DNA of 64,000 bases from an uncultured Muribaculaceae bacterium (GCA_910584125.1 CAJTXU010000011.1:1-64000), one strand, 5' to 3'; shown: positions 51,993 to 62,201, numbered from the stretch's first letter. The notes: generated from the letters alone by a model not told the origin. Program-made: numbers and translations.

Positions 51993-52970
51993 TTAACCTG
52001 ACACAGCGATTTCGCGGGCAAAGCGGGCCGTCCATTCGGAGGAGGTGGCGTTGGGGGGAAGGACGACGAGGCCGTCGCGGAGGGCGGGGGTTCGCAACAG
52101 GGCGGCGTATTTGCCCATGCTGCCTTGACTCGTGACATGATGACGGCAGCGGGACATCAATATCAAGTCGCACCAGCCCCGATCGGATCCATTCACATCC
52201 ACAACTGTCACCTCTCCATCTCCAAGCAACGGCACTACATGACTCCGGCACCAGTCGGGCTCGTCGGAAAATAAGAAGAAACGCACGTCTGGATTTTCAG
52301 CCCTTACCGCCGCCGTCGCAGCCTTGAAATATTCTGCTGTCGCAGGCTCTCCGTATGCTTTCTCGTATCGCGCCAGATCACCCCGCCGGATATGTACGGC
52401 GCACGAATCTGCATTGCGCGTGGCCGCATCGATAGCCGACAGCACGACGAGATTGTCTTCCGGCAAAACGGATGTATCAACGACGAATGTCTCGTCGAAA
52501 AGCTTGCAGTACATATCGTCGGAGTCGCGGAAATAGCCGTCGAAAAATACCGGCACCGACACTTGCTGCCAGTCGGTCTTGGCCGCCGTATCGTAATAAT
52601 CGTTACGCCTGTAGAAAGCCTTTGTATACAGCCAGCGGATGAGGCCGGTGTTGTCGATGGGAAAATCAAGATCAGGGAATGCCTTGAGAATATCGAAGTT
52701 GCGGCAGAAACGGCCGTCGTTGTCCATGCCCGCGTCGCGATACCATGTTGTGTCGAACCGCACCTCATGGCCGCGCCGCGCCAGTATCCGCCCCACCAGA
52801 TAGAAATGCATCTGCGAGCATATACCGCCGTCGACCTTAACATACGACCTGCGGGGCAACATACGCATGTCGACAAGAAGACGCCCCACGGCCGACGCGC
52901 AACGTTTCAAAGAAGTCTTGACGATACCGGCCACAGAATCAGTCGTCGTTGATTTCCTCCTGCTCGACAT
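51993..52970 (-). CDS. GT11-family glycosyltransferase (alpha-1,2-fucosyltransferase-like)
   Basis: The 325-aa protein has the GT11 landmarks: DGGICSQMHFYLVGRILARRG near residue 45, the GDP-binding motif VHIRRGD (about 190) and FLFSDEPDWC with MSRCRHHVTSQGSMGKYAA. It would transfer fucose from GDP-fucose to a surface glycan in the cytosol. The first ATG overlaps the PncC-like gene by 32 bp, and Met35 or Met37 are alternative starts. It is an isolated glycosyltransferase beside IS debris, which suggests acquisition or reshuffling. Confidence 0.8.
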   Translation of the reverse strand: MSSRRKSTTTDSVAGIVKTSLKRCASAVGRLLVDMRMLPRRSYVKVDGGICSQMHFYLVGRILARRGHEVRFDTTWYRDAGMDNDGRFCRNFDILKAFPDLDFPIDNTGLIRWLYTKAFYRRNDYYDTAAKTDWQQVSVPVFFDGYFRDSDDMYCKLFDETFVVDTSVLPEDNLVVLSAIDAATRNADSCAVHIRRGDLARYEKAYGEPATAEYFKAATAAVRAENPDVRFFLFSDEPDWCRSHVVPLLGDGEVTVVDVNGSDRGWCDLILMSRCRHHVTSQGSMGKYAALLRTPALRDGLVVLPPNATSSEWTARFAREIAVSG

Positions 52971-53733
52971 AGTTGTTGCGCAGAAGCTTGATGAGCATCA
53001 CCATCACGTGGTTGGTCGCGCTCTCGATCACCGACTTGCGGTCGCCCTTGAACTGCTTGAGCTCGGTGACGAACTTGCCGCCGTATCCCGCGGCCATCCA
53101 CACCGTGCCGACAGGCTTGAACTTCGAGCCACCGTCGGGGCCGGCGATTCCCGAGGTCGCCATCGCGCAGTCGGAATGCATCAGGGCCGAGACACCGCGG
53201 GCCATCTGCTCCACCACCTGTCGGCTCACAGCCCCGTACCGGCCAAGGTCATTGCGCGAGACGTCGAGAACAGCGGCCTTGACGTCATTGCTGTAGCTGA
53301 CCACGCTGCCGAGGAAATAGGCCGACGAACCCGGATTCTCCGTTATCTTATGCGCGATGTTGCCGCCCGTGCAGCTTTCGGCGCACGAGACGGTGAGCTC
53401 GCGCTCGGCCAGAAGATCGCCGAGCACCTGCGACACGCTCTTGTCGGAGGTCGTCACTATCTCCTCGCTGAAGAGGTCTTTGAGATTCTGATGATATTTG
53501 TTCATCCTGAACCGCAGAAGCTCCACGCCGCTGTCGACGCCGGTCAGAGTGATCCGGGTCACGAGATTGTCGGTGTCGATTGATATCTTGACGAAGTCGG
53601 GAAGCTGCGACTCGAAATGCTTCATGAGACTACGCAGCTCTTCTTTCGTATATCCGTAGATTACGACGTGTCTGCTCTCTTTGGCGGGTTTGTTGGCGGT
53701 CTCCTTGGCGGAGGATTTCTTATCGTTGGCCAT
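52939..53733 (-). CDS. CinA C-terminal-domain protein (PncC-type) with N-terminal extension
   Basis: Residues from about 98 onward form a PncC/CinA-C domain: VSCAESCTGGNIAHKIT, SVVSYSNDVKAAVLDV and ATSGIAGPDGGSKFKPVGTVW. This domain deamidates nicotinamide mononucleotide. The first 20 residues are Lys/Ala-rich. Residues 20-95 (HVVIYGYTKEELRSLMKHFE...) are a small alpha/beta segment that is not the molybdopterin-like domain of full CinA. It lies between tsaD and the GT11 gene. Confidence 0.85.
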   Translation of the reverse strand: MANDKKSSAKETANKPAKESRHVVIYGYTKEELRSLMKHFESQLPDFVKISIDTDNLVTRITLTGVDSGVELLRFRMNKYHQNLKDLFSEEIVTTSDKSVSQVLGDLLAERELTVSCAESCTGGNIAHKITENPGSSAYFLGSVVSYSNDVKAAVLDVSRNDLGRYGAVSRQVVEQMARGVSALMHSDCAMATSGIAGPDGGSKFKPVGTVWMAAGYGGKFVTELKQFKGDRKSVIESATNHVMVMLIKLLRNNYVEQEEINDD

Positions 53734-53756
53734 GTCGATGGTGTGTTTGTGTGCTT

Positions 53757-54773
53757 TTATATGCTGACTCTCGCGAACGGGGCCGAGCCGAGGTCGCCGA
53801 ATTCCTTGCGCTTGAACTTGAAATAACCCGCCATGGCCACCATCGCGGCGTTGTCGGTGGTGAACTTGCGAGCCGGTATCCAGGCTCTGACTCCGGCCTC
53901 GTCGCAGAAGTCGGCGACAGCCTTGCGGAATCCCGAATTAGCCGACACTCCCCCGCCGATGGCCACATGGCGCACACCCGTCTGCCTTACAGCGGGACGG
54001 AGCTTGTCGAGCAGAATCTCTATGATGGTGTGCTGGAGCGAGGCGGCGAGGTCAGCCATATTGTTCTCCACAAACTGCGGATCCTCTCTGACGGCGTCGC
54101 GCAGCGTGTAGAGGAACGAGGTCTTGAGCCCGCTGAACGAATAATCGAGTCCTGCGATATGAGGTTTGCTGAACCGGAACCGCGTCTGGTCGCCCGACTC
54201 CGCGAGACGGTCGATATGCGGGCCGCCGGGATAAGGAAGCCCCATCACCTTGGCGCACTTGTCGAACGCCTCGCCCGCCGCGTCATCGATGGTCTGGCCC
54301 AGAATCTCCATATCGAAGGGCGACTTGACAAGGACTATCTGCGAGTTGCCTCCCGACACGAGAAGACAGATGAACGGGAACTCCGGCACCTCGTCGTCTT
54401 CCTTCTCGCGGATGAAATGCGAAAGGACATGCCCGTGGAGATGGTTGACGTCCACGAGCGGAATGTCGAGGCCTATGGCCATTCCCTTTGCGAACGACGT
54501 GCCGACATGAAGCGAGCCCAACAGCCCCGGACCGCGGGTGTAGGCTATCGCCGACAGATCTTCCTTGCCGACTCCCGCCTGCCGCAGAGCCTCCGAGACC
54601 ACCGGGACTATGTTCTGCTGATGAACCCGCGACGCGAGCTCCGGCACGACACCTCCGTAGGCCTCATGCACCTTCTGGCTCGCGATGACGTTGCTCAACA
54701 GAAGGCCGTCGCGTATCACGGCCGCCGACGTGTCGTCGCACGATGATTCTATGCCAAGTATCAGGTCACTCAT
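53757..54773 (-). CDS. tsaD: tRNA N6-adenosine threonylcarbamoyltransferase TsaD
   Basis: The 338-aa ASKHA-fold enzyme transfers threonylcarbamoyl to A37 of ANN-decoding tRNAs. Metal-binding His111 and His115 lie in NHLHGH, with GIESSCDDTSAA at the start and AIGGGVSANSGFR near 270. Its substrate comes from the YwlC-type enzyme at 29450. A -7 element TAACTTTG on the minus strand lies at 54808-54815. The gene is divergent from tamB. Confidence 0.95.
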   Translation of the reverse strand: MSDLILGIESSCDDTSAAVIRDGLLLSNVIASQKVHEAYGGVVPELASRVHQQNIVPVVSEALRQAGVGKEDLSAIAYTRGPGLLGSLHVGTSFAKGMAIGLDIPLVDVNHLHGHVLSHFIREKEDDEVPEFPFICLLVSGGNSQIVLVKSPFDMEILGQTIDDAAGEAFDKCAKVMGLPYPGGPHIDRLAESGDQTRFRFSKPHIAGLDYSFSGLKTSFLYTLRDAVREDPQFVENNMADLAASLQHTIIEILLDKLRPAVRQTGVRHVAIGGGVSANSGFRKAVADFCDEAGVRAWIPARKFTTDNAAMVAMAGYFKFKRKEFGDLGSAPFARVSI

Positions 54774-54807
54774 TGTCGAATTCTCTTTTTTGTCTTCTTT
54801 TACACTA

Positions 54808-54866
54808 CAAAGTTAGTTATTTCGCGTCTAATAATGAAAGATTTTTCGAATTTTTGAGTAATTTTG
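54808..54866. promoter_or_regulatory. divergent -7 elements for tsaD and the TamB gene
   Basis: Minus strand: TAACTTTG at 54808-54815, about 35 bp before tsaD. Plus strand: TAATTTTG at 54859-54866, about 70 bp before the GTG of the TamB gene. -33 boxes are not convincing for either. Confidence 0.45.
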
Positions 54867-54936
54867 CATTAAAATTCGAGGAACGTTTTCTCCGCATGGC
54901 GTTTCCCGCATATCAAACATTCGACTCAGAAAGCAA

Positions 54937-57900
54937 GTGTCCGCCACAAGGTCAGTATATAAGATATTGAGAAGCATACTGTTCACCGCCGTCCTGGTGG
55001 TGATTGGCCTCTTCGCGGCTCTATACATAGCCCTCTCGGTGCCCTCGGTCCAGGACTCGTTGCGCAAAACGGCCGAGAGCGAACTCTCCTCGCTGCTGGG
55101 CGGCAGGGTGACCATCAGCGGCGTCGACATCATGCCCTTCAACGAAGTCAGACTTCACGGCGTCTCGATATATGCCCCCGACGGCAAACGCTGCATCTCG
55201 GCCGGACGAATCGGCGCCGGGGTCAGCATCTGGAAACTCGTGTCGAGGGGCGAGCTTGAATTCACGTATGCCGAGTTGATATCGCTGAACGCTACGCTGA
55301 CCCAGGCCACGGAAGGAGGCCCGCTCAACATCGACTTCATCATCAAGGCTCTCCAGCCCAAGAAGAAGAAACAGCCCTCGAGTCTCAGGATCGCGCTCCG
55401 CAACATCGTGGTGCGCAAGTCAAGAGTCTCTTTCGACCGCCTGTACCGTCCCAGCCGGGAGACTCCCGGCAAATTCGACCCGAATCATATTGAGCTCTCT
55501 GATTTCAGAGCCGACGTCGCCATCCCGCTCATAGAGGGCGACCGTTTCGTCATAGACCTGCGACGTCTCGCCTTCGAGGAGCGCTCGGGTCTCTCGGTCG
55601 GAAGCCTCTCGGCAATCGCCGACATCTCGCCGCGCGACATATCGCTCCAGAATTTCAGGCTGCGGCTCGACGAGTCAGTGATAACAATCTCCGACCAGTC
55701 GGTCTCTATGCACGGATACAACGACATCATCGCCCAGCTAAAGAATGGCGACAGATATCTGAGCGTCGTCGCCGACCCGTTGGTGCCGTCTGAACTCAGC
55801 GCGTTCCTGCCCGCGCTCGGGGAGTTCGGCAATCCCTGCTCGCTGACTCTCGACGTGTCGGGCAATCTATCCTCATTGACCGTCAACACACTCGACATCG
55901 AGAACGCTCCGCGTTCGCTCAAGCTTAACCTATCCGGCTCTGTCGCCGACGTCACCACGCCCCGAGCGATGCACGGCGAACTCGAGCGTCTTTCGCTCGA
56001 CGCCGACAACGAGCTCATGCGCAAGGTCGTGGCGCTCTTCCACGAACCCGACGACAAGCAGCTCGCAATGCTCACCGCCGCCGGAGACCTCTCCTTGGCC
56101 TGTGCCGGAAATTTCGACCTCTCGGAGAAGTCGGCGGCGCTCACCGCCGAACTCGGATCGGCCGCCTTGGACGTCGCCGCCAAGGGTGCGGTCAACTGGG
56201 GCGGAGCCATGCAGCTCGACGCCACATTCTCGCTTATGTCGGAGGGCCTCGACCTGTCGGCGTTCGCGTCCGACCCGCGGCTGGGTCGCGCCGACATGCG
56301 CGCCGAAGGCGACCTGAAACTCCGAGGCCGCGACTTAGACGGCAACATCAAGGGCGTCATCCCGTCGCTGGAGTTCAACGCAACGAGATTCTCCGACATA
56401 ACTTTCGAGGCCCACAAAGCCGGACAGGACATCGCCGCCCTCCTCGATATCGTCGACGCGACAGTGTCGATGAAGGCCGACGCCAAATGCAGACTGGCCG
56501 GCGCGCTCTCCCAATGGAATCTCGACGCCGATATAGCCCATCTATATCCCGCCGTGTTCGGCGTCAAGGGTTTCAAGCCCGGAGACGCAGTCTCGGGCAA
56601 AATAGGGATAGCCGCAGCCGGAAACGACATCGACAATCTGACAGGCGACGTCAGCCTCCGCGACTTATTCTATGACGCGGCCCGCGACCTGCGCATCGAC
56701 CGACTCGACATCTCGGCGGCGATCGACGGCGACAACCGGACATACACTGTGAATTCCGATTTCCTCGACGCCTCGCTGCAGGGATCTCTCGCGCCTCACG
56801 ACGCATACGTCACTGCCCGAAACCTGGTGGCCGAGCTGGTGCCGGCGTTCGTCTCGCCGGCGCACGTCGCGAAGACACCCAAGGGCGAGGCCCGCCTCAT
56901 GGCGACGATACAGCCCGACGACGACCTGTATACGATATTGAAGGCACCCGTAAGACCCGGTACAGCCATAACGATCGACGCCGCAATCTCGGCCGAATCC
57001 CCGACTCTCGACCTCTCTGTCAACGCCCCCTATCTCATCAAAGGACGCGACAAACTCATCAGGCAGACACTCCTGACGGCCAGACTGTCGCAAGGTGCCC
57101 CGACCTCTCTGAAGGCCGGCACGGTCTTCCCCGTCAAGAACGACTATGCCGGCATCAATCTCGATGTCACGGCATCGGCCTGCCATGCCGACGCGCGACT
57201 CTCCTGGCAGGCGGTCAACGTCCCGTCGAACAAGGGAGAGATCGGCATCACCTCCGACTTCGTCCGAAACCAGCTCGACAGGTCGCTTGAGGTGAACGCC
57301 ACGATAGCAAGCTCGACTTTCACGCTCAACGGCGCCGACTGGCAGATATCCCCAGCCTCCGTCAGGTACGCCGGCAAGTCGCTGCTCGTCGACAATCTCC
57401 GCATCTCCCACGGCCCGCAGTATGTTGACATACGCGGCGCAGCATCGGCCGATCCGCTCGACATGCTCACCGCCGACCTGGCCGGCATAGACCTCGAATA
57501 TATATTCAACGTCCTCAACATCAACTATGTGGATTTCGGCGGGACGGCAACAGGCCGCGCCTACGCCTCCAGCCTTTTCACCCGCAACCCCGTGGCTCGC
57601 ACAGACGGCCTGCACGTCAAGGACCTGGCTTACTGCGGATGCGTGCTCGGAGACGCCGAACTCGAAGGCCACTGGGACAACGAGCGCAAGATGATCGCCA
57701 TCAACGCCGACATCACCTCGGGCGAGGACGCCGGCGCCGAAGTCCGCGGAGGCGTGTTCCTGACACGCGACTCGCTGTCGTTCGATTTCAACGCCCGCAA
57801 GATTGACATCGCCTTCCTGCATCCTTTCGTGAGCGGCTTCACATCGAGCATGAAAGGGAGGGCGTCGGGACACGTCAAGCTGTTCGGGACATTCTCCGAC

Positions 57901-59469
57901 CTCGACCTCGACGGCAGGGTCTTCGCCGACACCGTGACGATGAAGATCGACCAGACCAACGTAAGCTACTCGGGCTCGGACTCGCTGATATTCACACACG
58001 GCCGGATCTCGATACCCGGAATGCGCCTCTACGACCGCTACGGCAACAGCTGCAGGTTCCACGGCGAGGTGACACACAACTATCTGCACGACCCGAGTTT
58101 CAGATTCTACGCCACCGACATCCGCAAGATGCTCGTATACGACACCGGACCGAAGATGAACCCGCAGTGGTACGGCAAGGTGTTCGCCTCCGGCACCGCG
58201 ACACTCAGGGGCGTCCCGGGGCTCATCACTATCGACATGAACATGGCGACCGAAGACAAGTCGGAGTTCACCATCGTGCTCGACGAGACTCAGACAGCCG
58301 TCGACTACGCTTTCCTTACATTCTCCGACCGCCGGCGCGAGGAGCTCCAGACCACTGAGGAAATCGACATCGAGGAGTCGCTTGAGCTCAAGCTGCGCAA
58401 GAACAATGTCGTCGCAGTCAAGGAGCGGCCCGACCTCTTCACGCTCAATCTCGCCCTCGACATCTCCAACGGCACGAAACTCGTGATCGTGATGGACCCG
58501 CAGGCCGGCGACAAAATCACCGCCTACGGCACCGGCGCCATGCAGATGGGCTACAACAGCGACGAAGACGAATTCTCGATCTACGGCAAATACACCCTGA
58601 CCCGCGGCAACTACAATTTCAGCCTGCAGGATCTGATTCTCAAGAATTTCCAGATCCGCGAGGGCAGCAGCATATCGTTCAACGGCGACCCGCTGGCCGG
58701 AATGCTCGACATCACCGCCGCCTACCGCGTCAACGCCAACCTCGCCGACCTCGACCGAAGTTTCCAGTCGGACCCCGACCTGAACCGCACGAGCGTGCCG
58801 GTAGACGCGCTGCTGAAGGTGACGGGCGACATCCACGCGCCGGAAATCAACTTCGACCTCACGCTGCCCACCGTGACATCAGACGTGGAGCGAAAGATGA
58901 GGAGCATCATCTCGACCGAGGACATGATGAACCGGCAGGTCATCTATCTGCTTGCCCTCAACAGGTTCTATTCCCCCGAATACACGGGCGGCGAGCAGGG
59001 AGGCGAATGGGCATCGGTGGCCTCGTCGACAATCTCGTCGCAGATCCAGAACATCATCGGATCGCTCACCGACAAGTTCTCGCTCTCGCCGTCGTTCAAA
59101 TCAGAGAAAGACGACCTCTCTGACATGGAGGTAGACGTGGCCCTGTCGTCGAGCCTCTTCGACAACCGCCTGCTCATCAACGGCAATCTCGGCTACCGCG
59201 ACAAGAGCACGTCGCAGACTACGTTCATAGGAGATTTCGACATAGAATACCTGCTGAGCCGCGACGGCAAGCTGCGGCTCAAGGCATACAATCATTTCAA
59301 CGACGCTTCTTATTATCTCAAGTCCGCGCTCACCACGCAGGGAATCGGGATAATATACCGCAAGGACTTCGACGACCCCTTCACCTTCATCAAGCGCATA
59401 TTCAGACACAGAAAGAAGAAAACCGACACAACCGCCGACGGGGCCGATGAAAACCAGAACAACCCGTAG
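54937..59469 (+). CDS. TamB-like translocation/assembly protein (AsmA-like, 1510 aa)
   Basis: The very long protein has an N-terminal membrane anchor (about 8-30, ILFTAVLVVIGLFAALYIALS). About 1100 residues of repeated beta-strand segments of AsmA/TamB type follow, and a C-terminal TamB (DUF490) domain (about 1120-1480) has YTLTRGNYNFSLQDLILKNF and LQIREGSSISFNG-like strands. TamB-type proteins span the periplasm and are thought to carry phospholipids or assist outer-membrane protein assembly. The start is GTG, because no ATG is in frame nearby. A patatin phospholipase gene follows 59 bp downstream. Confidence 0.9.
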   Translation: MSATRSVYKILRSILFTAVLVVIGLFAALYIALSVPSVQDSLRKTAESELSSLLGGRVTISGVDIMPFNEVRLHGVSIYAPDGKRCISAGRIGAGVSIWKLVSRGELEFTYAELISLNATLTQATEGGPLNIDFIIKALQPKKKKQPSSLRIALRNIVVRKSRVSFDRLYRPSRETPGKFDPNHIELSDFRADVAIPLIEGDRFVIDLRRLAFEERSGLSVGSLSAIADISPRDISLQNFRLRLDESVITISDQSVSMHGYNDIIAQLKNGDRYLSVVADPLVPSELSAFLPALGEFGNPCSLTLDVSGNLSSLTVNTLDIENAPRSLKLNLSGSVADVTTPRAMHGELERLSLDADNELMRKVVALFHEPDDKQLAMLTAAGDLSLACAGNFDLSEKSAALTAELGSAALDVAAKGAVNWGGAMQLDATFSLMSEGLDLSAFASDPRLGRADMRAEGDLKLRGRDLDGNIKGVIPSLEFNATRFSDITFEAHKAGQDIAALLDIVDATVSMKADAKCRLAGALSQWNLDADIAHLYPAVFGVKGFKPGDAVSGKIGIAAAGNDIDNLTGDVSLRDLFYDAARDLRIDRLDISAAIDGDNRTYTVNSDFLDASLQGSLAPHDAYVTARNLVAELVPAFVSPAHVAKTPKGEARLMATIQPDDDLYTILKAPVRPGTAITIDAAISAESPTLDLSVNAPYLIKGRDKLIRQTLLTARLSQGAPTSLKAGTVFPVKNDYAGINLDVTASACHADARLSWQAVNVPSNKGEIGITSDFVRNQLDRSLEVNATIASSTFTLNGADWQISPASVRYAGKSLLVDNLRISHGPQYVDIRGAASADPLDMLTADLAGIDLEYIFNVLNINYVDFGGTATGRAYASSLFTRNPVARTDGLHVKDLAYCGCVLGDAELEGHWDNERKMIAINADITSGEDAGAEVRGGVFLTRDSLSFDFNARKIDIAFLHPFVSGFTSSMKGRASGHVKLFGTFSDLDLDGRVFADTVTMKIDQTNVSYSGSDSLIFTHGRISIPGMRLYDRYGNSCRFHGEVTHNYLHDPSFRFYATDIRKMLVYDTGPKMNPQWYGKVFASGTATLRGVPGLITIDMNMATEDKSEFTIVLDETQTAVDYAFLTFSDRRREELQTTEEIDIEESLELKLRKNNVVAVKERPDLFTLNLALDISNGTKLVIVMDPQAGDKITAYGTGAMQMGYNSDEDEFSIYGKYTLTRGNYNFSLQDLILKNFQIREGSSISFNGDPLAGMLDITAAYRVNANLADLDRSFQSDPDLNRTSVPVDALLKVTGDIHAPEINFDLTLPTVTSDVERKMRSIISTEDMMNRQVIYLLALNRFYSPEYTGGEQGGEWASVASSTISSQIQNIIGSLTDKFSLSPSFKSEKDDLSDMEVDVALSSSLFDNRLLINGNLGYRDKSTSQTTFIGDFDIEYLLSRDGKLRLKAYNHFNDASYYLKSALTTQGIGIIYRKDFDDPFTFIKRIFRHRKKKTDTTADGADENQNNP

Positions 59470-59528
59470 GGTCGCGGCATGCCGCGACCGACGAGTCCGA
59501 CGAATCCAAAACAAGAAAGGAAAAACAA

Positions 59529-60353
59529 GTGAGACCACTCAATTTAAATATGGAAGGCATCCTCGACCGTCTGCACGTGTCGAGACACAACGAGACCGTG
59601 GGCGTCGCCTACAGCGGCGGCGGAGCGCGCGGATTCTCGCATATCGGGGTCATCATGGCAATGGAGAAATTCGGAATCCGCCCCGACATCATCTCGGGCG
59701 TGTCGGCGGGCTCGATCGCCGCCGTGCTATATGCCGCCGGCCTCTCCCCTCTCGAGATGCGGCAATGCTTCGCCGACGCAAACAAATTCGCCGATTTCCG
59801 AGAATGGACCGTGCCCAAGGACGGCATATTCAAACTCACGAAATTCGCGAAACTCCTCGAATCCTGGCTTCCGGTCAGCAACCTCGAGGAACTGTCGATT
59901 CCCACCGTGATATGCGCCACCAACCTCGACCGCGGCACGCAGGTCGGTTGGAGCAAGGGCGAGATTGTGCCGAGGGTCATCGCGTCGTGCAGCATCCCGA
60001 TCGTGTTCTGCCCTGTCCGCATCAACGGCGAGCATTATGTCGACGGCGGCGTGCTCCACAACCTCCCCGCATGGGCTATCCGCGACTACTGCGACACGCT
60101 GTACGGTTCCAACTGCTCGCCGCTCAACAAGAACTACCAGTACAAGAGCTCGCTGCTCGACATCGCGCTGCGCAGCTACCACCTCACCACCAAATCGAAC
60201 CTGGCGACCGACATACGCCTCTGCGACCACGTCATCACTCCCCGTGAACTCGCCAACCATAAGATCTTCGACCTCACATCGCTCGACCAGGCCATAAAGA
60301 TCGGTTACGAGGCCACCTGCAGGCTGCTCGAGGCCATCAGAAGGAATTCATGA
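59529..60353 (+). CDS. patatin-like phospholipase
   Basis: The 274-aa protein has the oxyanion motif GGGARGFSHIG (30-40), nucleophile Ser59 in GVSAG, and the catalytic Asp in YVDGGVLHN. It would hydrolyse acyl chains from phospholipids or related lipids in the cytosol or at the inner membrane, since no signal peptide is visible. The frame opens with GTG at 59529. An ATG at 59550 is an alternative and keeps the whole domain. It follows the TamB gene, so both may act on envelope lipids. Confidence 0.88.
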   Translation: MRPLNLNMEGILDRLHVSRHNETVGVAYSGGGARGFSHIGVIMAMEKFGIRPDIISGVSAGSIAAVLYAAGLSPLEMRQCFADANKFADFREWTVPKDGIFKLTKFAKLLESWLPVSNLEELSIPTVICATNLDRGTQVGWSKGEIVPRVIASCSIPIVFCPVRINGEHYVDGGVLHNLPAWAIRDYCDTLYGSNCSPLNKNYQYKSSLLDIALRSYHLTTKSNLATDIRLCDHVITPRELANHKIFDLTSLDQAIKIGYEATCRLLEAIRRNS

Positions 60354-60391
60354 ACAAAATATATTTCTAACCACCAAAAACCACAGGACAA

Positions 60392-62098
60392 TTGGAAAAA
60401 CTGATAATATACCAGGCATTCCCGCGCATCTTCACCAACACCAACGACAGCTGCGTGCCGTCGGGCACCTACGAGCAGAACGGCTCGGGCAAGCTGCGCG
60501 ACCTGACCCTGAAGCTGCTGCGTTCGCTCAAGGACATGGGCGTCAACACCATATGGCTCACCGGCATCATCGAGATGGCCACCAAGACGGCGTTCGACGA
60601 CGGCCGCATACCGGCCGACAACCCCAACGTGGTCAAAGGCGAGGCGGGCTCGCCCTACGCCATCAAGGACTATTATGACGTCGCCCCGTCGCTGGCCACA
60701 GAGACGGGCCGGAGGATGAAGGAATTCGAGGCGACCGTCAGACGCGTCCACTCGGCCGGGCTGAAGCTCATCATCGACTTCGTGCCCAACCACACGGCGC
60801 GCGTCTATCATTCCGACAGCGCGCCCGTCGGAATCGAGGACTTCGGAGCCGGCGACGACATCTCGAAATTCTTCGCCCGCGACAACAACTATTATTACAT
60901 CACCAACCAGAGGTTCGCGCCGTCGTTCGACATCGCGCACCCCGGCACCCAGCCCTATGTGGAATTCCCCGCCAAGGCCACCGGCAACGACTGCTTCACA
61001 GCATTCTGCGGCGAGACCGACTGGTACGAGACCGTGAAGCTCAACTACGGCTGGGACCCCGGCGACTGGAGCACGCATTACGACCCCGTGCCCGACACCT
61101 GGCTCAAGATGCTGCACATACTTCGGTTCTGGGCCGCCAAGGGAGTCGACGGCTTCCGCTGTGACATGGTCTTCATGGTGCCGCGCGAATTCTGGCACTG
61201 GGCCATACCACAGGTCAAGAAAGACTATCCCGGCGTGATCTTCATCGGCGAGATATATGACGTCGACGCCTACAGGCCTTTCCTCGAATACTGCTGTTTC
61301 GACTACCTCTACGACAAGGTAAACCTCTACGACACGCTCAAGGGCATCGAATGCAACAACATGTCGGCCGCCCAGCTCTCGTCGTGCTGGCAGAGGGTGG
61401 ACGGCATCGGGGACTTGATGCTCAACTTCCTCGAGAACCATGACGAGGTGCGTTTCGCCTCGCGCGAGTTCGCCGGCAATCCCGCCAAGGCCGTTCCGTT
61501 CCTCGTGGTGAGCGCGATGATCTCCAGAGGACCGTTCATGATCTATTACGGACAGGAGCTCGGCGAGATGGCGCTCGACAACGAGGGCTTCGCCGGCGAC
61601 AACAACCGCTCTACGATATTCGACTACTGGAGCTACGACACGCTGCGCCGCTGGTATGATAACGGCCGGTGCTCGACGCGCCGTCTCACTCCCCACGAGA
61701 AGTGGCTCCGCTCGGTCTACTCGCGCGTGCTCAACCTCTGCAACAGTCTGGAGGCCGTGAGAGAGGGCAACTTCTTCGACCTGATGTATGTCAACTTGCG
61801 GAATCCTAAGTTCGACCCCCACCGCCAGTTCGCCTTCATACGCTACAGCGACAGCGAGGCATACCTCTTTGTGGTGAACTTCGACAGCAAGGCCGCCAAC
61901 ATAGGCGTCAACATCCCCGACCTCGCCTTCGGCATGGCCGGCATCAAGGAAGGCATCTTCCACACCACCGACATGCTCTGGGGCCTCGACCACACAGTGG
62001 ACATCGCGAGGGGCAAGCCCGTGACCATGGAAGTGGGTGGATATGACGCCCTTATCCTCCCGCTTCAAAAAATTATTGCAAAAACATCGCGCAAATAA
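60392..62098 (+). CDS. cytosolic GH13 alpha-amylase-family enzyme
   Basis: The 568-aa protein has the GH13 regions: DFVPNH (I), GVDGFRCDM with the nucleophile Asp (II), FIGEIY with the acid Glu (III) and FLENHDE (IV). No signal peptide is present, so it acts on intracellular alpha-glucans such as glycogen or maltodextrins. The start is TTG at 60392, where MEKLIIYQAFPRIF begins the domain. No in-frame ATG is close by. Exact specificity is not clear. Confidence 0.88.
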   Translation: MEKLIIYQAFPRIFTNTNDSCVPSGTYEQNGSGKLRDLTLKLLRSLKDMGVNTIWLTGIIEMATKTAFDDGRIPADNPNVVKGEAGSPYAIKDYYDVAPSLATETGRRMKEFEATVRRVHSAGLKLIIDFVPNHTARVYHSDSAPVGIEDFGAGDDISKFFARDNNYYYITNQRFAPSFDIAHPGTQPYVEFPAKATGNDCFTAFCGETDWYETVKLNYGWDPGDWSTHYDPVPDTWLKMLHILRFWAAKGVDGFRCDMVFMVPREFWHWAIPQVKKDYPGVIFIGEIYDVDAYRPFLEYCCFDYLYDKVNLYDTLKGIECNNMSAAQLSSCWQRVDGIGDLMLNFLENHDEVRFASREFAGNPAKAVPFLVVSAMISRGPFMIYYGQELGEMALDNEGFAGDNNRSTIFDYWSYDTLRRWYDNGRCSTRRLTPHEKWLRSVYSRVLNLCNSLEAVREGNFFDLMYVNLRNPKFDPHRQFAFIRYSDSEAYLFVVNFDSKAANIGVNIPDLAFGMAGIKEGIFHTTDMLWGLDHTVDIARGKPVTMEVGGYDALILPLQKIIAKTSRK

Positions 62099-62120
62099 CG
62101 CATAATATAAAATAAATTTT

Positions 62121-62128
62121 TAATTTTG
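62121..62128 (+). promoter_or_regulatory. -7 element of prs
   Basis: TAATTTTG fits TAnnTTTG, about 74 bp before the prs ATG. No strong -33 box is present at the expected distance. Confidence 0.5.
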
Positions 62129-62201
62129 TAATCGGAAACGGTCGGCACGCGGTGTCGGCGCGTCCGAAAAGGAAGCAAACTAATCAACATCATATAGGAA
62201 T

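Noticed and set aside
56665..58836. 723-codon open frame on the minus strand
   Set aside because: It is antisense to the TamB-like gene. Its composition is Val/Glu/Arg/Asp-rich without domains, typical of a shadow frame.
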